Part shown: piece by piece, positions 50,341 to 60,000 of the stretch | Layout: each line of letters begins with the position of its first letter | How positions within the stretch are numbered: the first letter of the stretch is position 1 | Source of the DNA: Polytrichum commune | Lineage: Eukaryota; Streptophyta; Polytrichopsida; Polytrichales; Polytrichaceae | DNA: 60,000 bases | Assembly (NCBI GenBank): GCA_950295325.1 | Contig: OX485803.1 | Location: 63,753,554-63,813,553, forward strand | Direction: 5' to 3' | Made by a program: the position numbers and the translations under genes | The notes under the pieces: model-generated | Seen by the model: the letters and a program-made list of their open reading frames with translations, nothing else | Database searches by the model: none | Told to the model about the DNA's origin: nothing

Positions 50341-53084
50341 GAAACGTTGAAAATGAGCTGGTTCCGGCCATAACGAGCGAGTGGCTTGAAATGTGAGTTG
50401 TTTCGTAGAATTGTTTGTTGTGAATATCTAGTTACGTTTTTTTCAAAGAGGCAAGTAAGTCAAATTCCATGTTTGTACAGTAGGGTCTCCCCAATTTGAG
50501 TATGAGAGTAATTTTGTTATGCATGTGAATGCACAAAAAACGGTTAACTCAATGACACCTGGAAGTGATCCCGAACGGTGTGGAACAAGACCTATCCGGC
50601 TCATCATTGCATCCGGCCTTTCGTTGCATCCATTTTGGGTCACCACTTTTGTAATTAGCCGTTTTAGGTCCATAGAAGAATCGTTCGACTCCTAGTGTAG
50701 AGCACCATTAGTGGTCAACCACCATTTTCCATTTTTCTACGTTAGACCACCCTTATTCGGTCAATTTTTTTGGTTGGATACCTATAAGTATGTGACCTAT
50801 TTCCTACCACCACCCCATTCTCGCAACTTAGGCCAACATGTTTCCGTGCAACACGATGTCAATCTTCGAGCATTGCAAACACGTCATGGTTGAAATCCAA
50901 TTTAGACAAATGTTAGTGGCTAAGTTGATAGCTAATTTAGATTGCAAGCATATATACGGGCCACGGTTATTAGTTTTGGGAATCAAGCATTTTCAATTTT
51001 GTAATTGATCGGTGATCAAAAGAAGGGTAGCCTATATCACAACTGCGGGTCAAAGAGAATACCCACTTAGAAACAAATCATAGTAATCTGGTTATTAATC
51101 ATAAAAATCATGAAAAAAAATTATGAATTGCTTCTTATTTTCATTGATCTACATGGAATTTATTTTTTCTCACATCATACCTAAACTATGGATATGCTAA
51201 ATTGCTAAACTAGTTGAGAGTACCTAGGCAATGTGTATATGATTTCCCTAGTATGTAATGCCTACTTTGTGAGTAGAAGAGTTTTCCTTCACCGGGGGTG
51301 TAGCCATATATTGGGGACTTTGTGTTACGTGGTTGATAAGTTTATGCCAAGGGTTGGATTGGATGTTGGTTTCTTTCTAGTTTTATTTTTAATTTTTTTA
51401 TCAAGGATGACAAAGGTAAGATATTTTGGTAGATATTTTGTGTGTTTTTTCATTCGGTTTTTGGTGAGGTATTTGGGTATTTTGAGTCTTTTGAAGTATT
51501 CCATAGTTTGAGTGTGAATTGCTCCTCTAGCCCTGATTGTTGATACAACTAGCGGGTTGATTATCCAATCTTTATGTAGGAGAGCATCTATGAGCATGTT
51601 GGGATTGTCATGTTTTCTTGAATGGATTTTTTTGTGAGTTGGTAATGGTAATAGATTAAATTCAATAAATTGAATAGTGATTGTTAGCGTAGGGGTAGAA
51701 GGGGGTGCAACTTCTTGGCTATGCCAATGATGCTTGTATATGGATTTAGGGCAAATTAGGCATATACATTGACATGTTGTGCATGTGTATCATAGGAGGC
51801 ATGTTAGTATGGTGTTATTTTGAGGGGTGCTTCCATTTGTGCTAACATTGATGAGGGCGTAGTTTCTTGTTATGTTATGGGATGTTAGGGTTACGGTGAT
51901 GGCATGAATTACGTTGTTGTGGTTATTTATTCCTAAATCTTTTATGAAAGTGAGTGTGCAATTTAGATGGAGGTGGAGCCCATGTCAATGGTAATAATCC
52001 TTTGCCAACTTGTAATAAATATCTATATTCATTGATGTAAATGCGTTGAAATACGTCAGTTCTTATTGCCAAGACTTATGTATGTATTAAGGTCAAAATT
52101 TTATGTATTTTAGCCATGTGTAATAAATCATCGAGTGTGTATTTTGGGCATGCTTTGAAAATGCTTTTACACGTAACCATTGCAATGGTTGAGTTGTGGT
52201 TCGGGCCCATTTTCAATCACAACTATTGTGTTTCTCCGTTTAGACACAATCACTTTGACAGTTGAAGAGTGGATTTGTCCTCAATGATTGTCTCTCTCAT
52301 TGGTGCAATCCATGAAGTGGAGACCATCATTTCGATGATTATAATGGGAAGGTTGTCCAAGAGTAATTACCTCCTCCACTTTCTCTCCTATACTGTGGCT
52401 TTGAAGTTCTACGTCAATGCCATATAGTACCTACAAACAAGTTAGAGCCAAAGATTGGTTCTACAACCATCGCAACTACTCCCAACTACACCTTGTATCG
52501 TAGTTGGGCAAGTAAGAGTGGTTGTGGTTGTAGTTTGCATCAATACGTATTTTCCTTCCTTATCCCTCCTTGAAGCATAAGGACAGAAACTAAAGAAAGT
52601 AAACTACAATCATCAACCACCAATACGATGGTTGTGTGTAAATGCACCATGAGTATTTTTAGCCATGTTGTTTCAATCATCGAGTGTGAATTTTGGTTGT
52701 GTAGACTTTTTTGTGTCTTTTGGCAAAGCTTTGTGCATATTTGGACCATGTTACTTTAACCCCTAAAGGCCAATGCAAAATCTTCTCAAAAATGTCTAAA
52801 CTCAACATTTAATCAAAAATCGACATCTCTTATAGTCATTTGATTATACTAATGAAATCCTTTGTAATTAGGATTGTTCACACTATCGTCCACGTGTCCA
52901 AAATCAGAAGATTATAACCTAAACGTGTACGTTAATGCAAACATGATGAAAACATTGGGGTTCGTTCATAGCGTAGCAATAATCTCATCACTCAACCGAC
53001 ATTAGCATTCTCACGAGATACCTTTACTTGGTCCTCTAAAGTCCGATACAACTTGATTAACCACAAAGTTGGAAGAATGTTAGT
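50341..53084. other. Stretch without a recognised gene, including a strand-skewed block
   Basis: From about 51230 to 51970 the plus strand is unusually rich in T and G and poor in C. No organellar or nuclear gene could be matched. Diverged repeats of TTTTAGCCATGT...ATCATCGAGTGTG occur near 52110 and 52660. Confidence 0.4.
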
Positions 53085-53510
53085 TTGGGTGAGTTTCCAT
53101 GTAGGCCGCTCGCCCACCGGATTCTAATGTGAATAAGGACAAACCCGCCCAAATGTAGAGGGAATCTAGTGGGGTAGAGTTCATATGTGCCACCTACCTA
53201 CACCCATCTTCTAAAATTTGGGCCCACCTACTAACCTCCTCCTTCTGGCTACTAAGGATGGAGTTCTAGAACAAGTTTTAACATGGTTCTCTCGAGTCTT
53301 CAAATGGTCTTAATCCTTTGGTGATTGGCACCCGTGGGTTGAAGATTCTTTAGTAGGTACATGGAGGTCTAGCGGTCCACAACCCTCCACATTCTAACAT
53401 ACTGCCAAAATGTGGTTGGATGGCGGCTCGTGCTTAAATACATGTGAACACCTCCAACCCATTATTGTCTAGAATGCAGTGGGCAAATGACCTTCATGGT
53501 CTAGTGGGAC
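53085..53510. mobile_element. Group G terminal-inverted-repeat element, copy 2 (no insert)
   Basis: Inverse to copy 1 at 17262-17893 across both flanks of its group C insert. Here the sequence AAGATGGGTGTAGGTAGGTG (read inverse) runs on to GCACATATGAAC without interruption. Its left end TGGGTGAGTTTCCATGTAGG is the best-preserved end of the family. Confidence 0.75.
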
Positions 53511-53989
53511 CTCATGCAATTCTAACACAACATAAAATGTATCACGTGTATTCCACGTGTACAGATCTGCATGTCATGATGACCCCTAAAATGGTTGATT
53601 TCTTTACATGAAACTAGAAGGAAAAGGGGAGTTAGATGACACCTCACAAATGACAAGAGCTATAAGAATCGTGTTGTCGATTATCAATTTTGATGATATT
53701 AAGACCACTTCAGCATAAACAACACAAATGTGGTATTTAGGCACACACCTGCCAAGATTCTTGGTATTTGGGAGGTGTCATCTAGCCCCCACTTTTGTTT
53801 CAGTGCAAGTTTCCACTTCAAGCTCATATTTGTAAATTTCGTAGAAGAGACCAAAATTATCGTGCTCACCCCCACACACCTCAAGTGAGAAAACTCTTGT
53901 AAATTATTTATATCCTAAACATGTATTTTATCTTCTTCAACACCATAAATTCACATTAAGGTATTTTGCATAATTTTAAAGCTCGTATG

Positions 53990-54200
53990 AATGTCTTATA
54001 TATTACCAAAGTGAAGATTCTTGTGCTTATTAAATGGTACTTATATAGATGAACTTAATTATGCACACTACTATATAAGTCTAGAATGGTTATGATATTC
54101 TGAGCACGTAGTCCATTATATTTTCAATATACGTGCTTGGAGCCACACCTAACCATATACCATTCAAACAGTAGGTGTTTGACTAAGATAAGCATTTGAA
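53990..54200. repeat. Group J dispersed repeat, inverted copy
   Basis: Inverse of the 5' part of the other J copies: AGAATGGTTATGATATTCTG then AGCACGTAGTCC, and CGTGCTTGGAGCCACACCTA. Confidence 0.5.
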
Positions 54201-54530
54201 TTAGGCATGTCTACCTTAGAACCCTTCATTTGGTCTTGTCAAATCTAACATACCACATTTTGCCCAGGAGTTTATACCATGTCCACACTAGGCCAATCAC
54301 TGGCCCTTGGCAATAGGAGGACTCTTTCTTGATAAGGAAAATGCATATGTTTCCAAAATTTATTGCTACCAGTAAGAATTTTTTTGTCCTATCCATAGTA
54401 ACCTCATTGGATTTAACGTACATAGAAGACAAGAACTCCTATCAAGATGGAAATTCTCGCATTGGTGTGGGCCCAATGGCTAGTCTTGGTGTGGGCATGT
54501 TACTAAACAACTTGTTGTTGAGTCTAACAA

Positions 54531-54998
54531 ATTTAGGGGAATTGAGCAATAAGATTGGCTATGAAATGGGTTTTTTATTGGCCAGGGTTTACACTACATG
54601 CAAAACTTCTTCAGTGGAAACCTTCATGGATGAAAATAAAGGCATGGCTACCAACATGGCAACAATTTTTTCCTAAAGGAGTTCTCCCGATTTCAAGTTT
54701 CTTGGGCAACCTCAAACCCTTGGACAAGAAACTTGACTTTCTAGAGAACTCCAACTTGGTGGCCCGGCTATATTTAGGGGAATTGAGCAAAATGATTGGC
54801 TATGAAATGGGTTCTTTATTGGCCAGGGTTTACACTACATGCAAAACTTCTTCAGTGGAGACCTTCATGGATGAAAATAAAGGCATGGCTACCAACATGG
54901 CAACAAATTTTTCCTAAAGGAGTTCTCCCGATTTCAAGTTTCTAGGGCAACCTCAAACCCTTGGACAAGAAACTTGACTTTCTAGAGAACTCCAACTT
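54531..54998. repeat. 241-bp direct tandem duplication
   Basis: Copies start at 54531 and 54772. About 227 aligned bases differ at only about six positions (roughly 97% identity). The second copy lacks the last 14 bases. Open frames of 115-120 codons cross it but show no known domain, and the two overlapping frames translate the same DNA differently. Confidence 0.95.
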
Positions 54999-55520
54999 GA
55001 AATATCATTATTGTTGTTGTTTTTGATTAACCAACGCACTCCTTCATTGTAGTCTAAATCGACCCTATGTTAGTGAGATCCCACGCCACTTGGACACAAA
55101 ATTGCTCAATGTCTCGTGCATTCATGACTTCAAACCCTTGCCAAGAACGTGGTCCACTACATAAGATACGTTAAGCATATGATGAATCTCATCACGTACT
55201 ACCAGTCCACAACATGCACTGCTTGCTTACCTATTATTATTATTATTATTATTATTATTGGCAACAATGTTATTAGCACCTCACCCCTCCACTGCATCCA
55301 TCTCCACGCTCAAAATAGGCTCTAAAAACAGAGGAAAAATAACAAAAGGCCAAAGGTATATTACGTACCCCTTTTTCACCTGTTGACTTGGACGAGTGGA
55401 ACCGCCGGATATGGCGTTAGAAACCCCTCATGAATGAAGCATGGATAAGTAATCACTTTTATGGTATGTTGAAAATTGCCACCTCGGCTTGCTAATAGTT
55501 CACCCACACTTACTAATAGT
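54999..55520. other. Stretch without a gene; ATT microsatellite
   Basis: ATT units at 55231-55259. Nothing else is recognised. Confidence 0.6.
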
Positions 55521-55670
55521 CCACCCACACTTACTATTGCGGACCACCAGTGAACGGTTCTTACCAGCAAGAGCCACTTTTAGAGTTGGTTTAGCTAGTG
55601 AGAGCCACGGATGTAACCAGTGCTGGTAGGAACCGTTCACTGGTAGCCCACACCAGTAAGTGTGGGTGGG
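55521..55670. repeat. 150-bp imperfect hairpin
   Basis: Arms 55521-55569 and 55621-55670 pair over about 49 bases with roughly seven mismatches around a 51-base loop. They include CCACCCACACTTACT and ACCAGTGAACGGTTC with their inverses. An extra CCACCCACACTTACTAATAG lies just upstream at about 55500. Confidence 0.8.
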
Positions 55671-56374
55671 TTATACCTGTTGTGCTTATTTCTTCATGAT
55701 AAGTTAGGATATATAAATGACCAAAACATGGAAAGTTTTTTTGTAACCCTAATTTGGGAGATACGACAAAACCTATTATATGTTGTCCATCATAATTTAT
55801 AGAATGGAATTTCTCCAAGAAAGAAGGCCAATGAAAAACTAAAATGACACCAAAAATGTGAGATAAATATTGCATTCCAACTTGTTAACTACCCACTAGG
55901 TGTGTAGTAACGAGAAATTATATGAACAATATTGGATTTCGTTTCCCAACACCTACTATCGGGGTTGCATTAAAAACTTGTCCCCCATGGGTTTGTTGGT
56001 GATGATCCCAATTCGAGTGTTCTAGATGAATTTGGGGTATGTGAACCCCATTTAGGTGTTGTTATGGCTATAAATAAAATAATAGGGTTCTACATAGTAG
56101 TCATTGTTTTTATCATCCCCGTTCATAGATCTTGTGAATGTTCACCTGACGGTATCAACTAACAAGGAAGGGCCAAGAAATTTGTGGCAACAATGTAAAT
56201 TGAATGTCTAAAAGTTTGGAAACCATGGTTTCTTGAACCTTATTTATATTCCAATTTGATCCCAATATTAGCATCAACAGAGGCCTCTAATTTAATCTAG
56301 TGAGATTGAGTTCACAAACGAATCAATTTGCTTTAAGATATGCATGTCTTACTTACTTAGACACCTATATTTGA

Positions 56375-56636
56375 TTGGTGTGTTGTTGGGATAGATCTTA
56401 CAACGGACATAAAAAGACATGTACAAGAGATTGGAATACGTGCTCAAACTTTGTTGACCATTATAGGCTCAGTAGTCAACATAATGATGAGGACCTATAT
56501 GACCATGGAATGAGCTTGAGAATATACACTTTAATAATGAATAAGGTATTCATGGGTGCTCCAAAATTCACGAGAAAAATGACTACGGACACTATTGGAC
56601 TTGTCAATCATCTCACACTAATTGCACGTTCTTGAA
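56375..56636. repeat. Group J dispersed repeat, copy 5
   Basis: It contains AAGAGATTGGAATACGTGCT, then TGACCATTATAGGCTCAGTA, and AATGAATAAGGTATTCATGG. The 86-codon frame over it is repeat-derived. Confidence 0.55.
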
Positions 56637-58733
56637 ATACGAGCAGTGGGTGCAAAGCAAAAAGCGTCCACTTAAGGTCCGCTTACCTCAACCTACATAG
56701 AAGATAGTTCTTTTTACCATTGTTGAATTGGTATCATTTTTGTTTTAAAAAAAAATCCCGTTTGGATATTTATAACAAAGTTATTAACAAAGACATTGCA
56801 TTTTGTTCACACCAGTAGAATACCGATATCCATTGGAAGGTCGGTTTGTTTTTCAATACCATTTGGGTCTATACATCATCCAAGAACCTTCATACCTATG
56901 TGAAAATCACCCCAATATCACTATATTAGTTTCGAGTGGGATTGACCCTAATAACAACTCAAGTACACAAAGACTCCCTCGTCTTGAAACACCCACCAAA
57001 CATCAATATCCGATTGGTATTACATTTTGATACCAAAAAGGTCGGTTCTTTCATAGCATACTTCAACTAATAGAGCTTACCACTATATCTGGGTCCCATA
57101 ACAGAACACCGGTCTCCAAGAACAAAACCATTGAGACTCCTGACGGATCATAACTTTCAGTCTAAATTTGAGTTCAACATAGAGATATCAACGAGAGCCG
57201 TTCTATTCGACATCGTAGAGCATGGAAATCGTACCCAACGTCAGAAAAGAGAACAAGACCCCACATCTTAGGCCGGGGATTCGTGGTACTCATGTATTTT
57301 CATTAGTGTAAGTTCATTCATCTTTGCGGATGAGATGAACCACTTTAGACACTATCTTACGTCTTTGGCTCCTTGTCTCAAGGGTTTCAAAAATACCAGG
57401 TTTTAGTAGTTCTAAATAATCCCAATCTAATTTAATACTTAAGGCAATAATATAAAGGGTGTTAGACATAAAAAAAAAATGCCTCATATAGAAGCAAGTG
57501 GGTGCATCATGCGTTGCCAATCTATCATTACTAGTCCGGTTATTTTAAAGAAATTAATATGGGCGGACGTTAAATACCCCCTCACAAACTGTTGGCCATC
57601 CTGCCTAATTTCAAAAAAAACATTGCTCTGGCATTCTTGAAGGCCGCTTGACTACAAATCCCATATTGAATGCATTTCACCTTCAAGGTCTAAAATCCAA
57701 TATATATATATGTGCACTTCCAATTAGTAAATAAGCAATTGATGGGGATTTCATTCCGCAAGTGAAACCATCAATCAAGCACTTAATTAACTTGGAGGTC
57801 AAAAACATTACAAAATCCTCATTAATATTGAATTTATAATTTTGTGACTTATCATTTTCCATTATCTTTGTCATTCTAATAATAGATTAGTACAAGTGTT
57901 CATAAGATGACCAAAATGAAATAACGAAGATAGAATATAGAACATATAACAAAAAATTTTATATAGAAATCAATTTTATTTTTTAGATAAATAATATGAG
58001 GTATAAATAAATGGTATGCTATTTGGCATTAGACTTGTGGGACAACATTATGGATGGGGTATACTCAGAAAATCATAAGATTCTGACTACAGCCTATCTG
58101 AATTATTTTAATATTTTATCCTCATCACATATTGTATAATCTTTAAAATCACATGATATATATTTACTATTTTAAATTTAAATTTATAATATTAATATTA
58201 TTGAATTGATTTTTGAGCTCACCAATCTACCATAAGGTGATATATATTATTCTGACATATTACAAATGTTTGAGCAATCAAACCCGTGCAAAATAAATGA
58301 ATTATGAACAAAAAAAATGTCTATGACAACACGTCATAATTATATGTTGCACACGTTGATATCTTGCGATATTTATCAAAATAACCATGTGGAATTCAAA
58401 TTCACATCATGGCCTTGGAAACAATTCGTGGGAGGTTAGAAAATAGGCTTAGAGTATCCAAGGCCACATCATTGCCCCTTGCCAACTAATTGATATTTAC
58501 AAAATAGCTAGTAATTCACAATAGCTATAAATGAGAAAATAGGTCTTACATGCCAACTCGGAGGTGTTTCACTAAAGTTAGCTCCATCCGAGCTTCTTGA
58601 TGGACTCATCCAATTTTTGTTACCAGATGACTTTACTTGAGTGCCATGAATCCCCGGCCCACATCTTAGCAGTGGTGCATATGTTGATACATTCATTAAC
58701 ATTGACAACCGATATAATGCATTCACCCATGTA
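56637..58733. other. Stretch without a recognised gene
   Basis: Very AT-rich, especially 57650-58400. No domain or inverted repeat was recognised. Confidence 0.45.
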
Positions 58734-59038
58734 ACTACACTAAATATGATATTTAGTGTTAGATACACTAAATACGAACATTACACTAAATATCACTAAC
58801 CCTATGAAAGTAAGTAACATTAAATGTAAACTCAAACACTAAATATCATCTATGGTAATATGTGAAAGTTACATGCACGAATTTAGTGTTTAGTAGGAAA
58901 GAGGTGGCAACAAGGAAGGCGGCGGTGGCGCATTTATGTCTAACACTAATTATCAAAGAATTGAAAATTAGTGTTGAGCAAAGTAGGGTGGTAAAACACT
59001 AAATCTAATCGAACACTAAATATCATATTTAGTGTAGT
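58734..59038. mobile_element. Group D-prime MITE, copy 2
   Basis: The left end has ACTACACTAAATAT, one base, then ATATTTAGTGTT. The right end is its inverse, ending AGTGTAGT. Each end is itself a perfect 11-base palindrome about one central base (58737-58759 and 59013-59035). Five more ACACTAA- or TTAGTGT-type motifs lie inside. 305 bp. Confidence 0.75.
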
Positions 59039-59892
59039 CCACCATGAGTTTGTGCTTATTTTTACCAGCCCCTCCCGTGGCTGCCACGAAACCTAAAGCC
59101 ACAAGGAAGGCACCTCTATAATATAGTTACTTGCCTAGTGTGGAAACTGGCAATGCGGCAGTGGCGGTGCCGACCTTATATGATATATTTGGGTGCCCAA
59201 TCAATCAGCCACACAATCAGGTAACTTAATGTGTCTAAGATGGTGGCCCTTGTGATGAGACTTCTTCCACACGAATGGTGTCGTGAGTGTGGTACCATAT
59301 GATATGATATATTGGACCCTATTGTTGTTGTTGTTGTTGTCGTTGTTTTCGACGAGCCACTTATCAAACGACCTCTTAATATTATTGATGTTCGGAGCCT
59401 CCTCTTGAGACATGCCCCACATGCCCCAGTAGCAATTGGTTGTTTTCCATGTTGTAGGAAAATTATGGGACGTGTGGCCCACAAGCCTCTCTTGGCTGTC
59501 AGAATATGTGATACAGTGCTGACACGGCCAAATCACACCTGAGGTCACTAAACTATACAGTCGTATTAGTGTGACGTGGCAGCAGTTAGTGTGGGCCACA
59601 CTAGTTTTCTAGTTAAGGTGGAATTAGTGCGTGTCCAGGACCCTGCGTCTTCTCCCAAGTCTTCATGAAGACTTCTGACCAACACATGAAGTACTATTTA
59701 TAAGACAAAAGTAACACAACACGAACTAATCACTGACATCGATTTTTTCAAGAAAATGGTTACTGTGGCCCACGGTAATTTTGTACTAGAAATTTAGTGT
59801 GGGCTGAAAATCATTGGGATCCACGTTACTTCTTACTGTAAATATTGTTGTGGCCCACATTAATAAGATTATTTAAGGTACATAGAAAAGGC
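59039..59892. other. Stretch without a recognised gene
   Basis: TTG triplets at 59322-59348. Several GTGGCCCAC..T motifs in both orientations lie at 59600-59860, perhaps a decayed inverted-repeat element. Confidence 0.4.
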
Positions 59893-60000
59893 CAAGGCTG
59901 GGAGGGAGGGGATTTTTGCATACAAATGTACCTCTCACCCTTCCAACATAAGAACTCGACACCATGTGGTTGATTCATCTCAAATGACTTGGACTAGATT
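59893..60000. mobile_element. Group E MITE end, cut by the window edge
   Basis: It contains GGGAGGGAGGGGATTTTTGC, then ATACAAATGTACCTCTCACC, then CTTCCAACATAAGAACTCG, and TTCATCTCAAATGACTTGGA, all as in the 30.9-kb copy. The right end is outside the window. Confidence 0.65.

Noticed and set aside
51233-51597. Possible mitochondrial or plastid DNA insertion
   Set aside because: The skewed composition suggested it, but no translated frame matched an organellar gene I know.
54329-54917. Two overlapping frames of 115 and 120 codons across the 241-bp duplication
   Set aside because: The duplication alone explains the repeated peptide, and no family was recognised.

Overview
The window looks like nuclear DNA of a flowering plant. 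It is AT-rich, gene-poor and full of old, short transposable elements. It holds one clear host gene, with GT-AG introns and a plant-specific family. I could not fix the species. The mix of MITEs, tRNA-derived SINEs and PIF/Harbinger and hAT relics fits a large, old angiosperm genome.

The only intact host gene lies on the minus strand at 2695-5050. Seven coding exons join without a break into a 459-residue ACR-type protein with four ACT domains, a predicted amino-acid-sensing regulator of the ACR4/ACR5-like kind. Its leader has at least one further intron, with the acceptor at 5080-5081. It probably runs up to a pyrimidine-rich and GAGA-rich promoter zone at about 6190-6700.

From about 6.9 kb to the end I see no further intact host gene. 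From left to right the sequence holds: a Tourist-like element with an internal 153-bp tandem array (6911-7591); two related, LTR-like, promoter-bearing repeats (7922-9850 and 34339-35690) that share a small peptide whose codons differ mostly silently; a hAT transposase C-terminus (11627-11866); three copies of a tRNA-derived SINE (12.3, 28.5 and 37.7 kb); an element with poly-G ends and an 8-bp target duplication (15176-15520); a decayed PIF/Harbinger transposase (32048-33205); and many 200-700-bp terminal-inverted-repeat elements, some nested in one another.

The MITEs fall into groups named here A, B, C, D, D-prime, E, F, G and H. A, B and C share one subterminal module but carry different outer ends. 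One C copy inside a G copy has a related empty site in the second G copy at 53 kb, which shows that C was mobile. The Harbinger relic is a plausible trans-acting source for Tourist-type elements only; nothing here links it to the other groups. I found no new multi-gene system. The best leads are the conserved small peptide, the poly-G-tipped element, the modular ends of A/B/C and several hairpin repeats that could feed small-RNA pathways.
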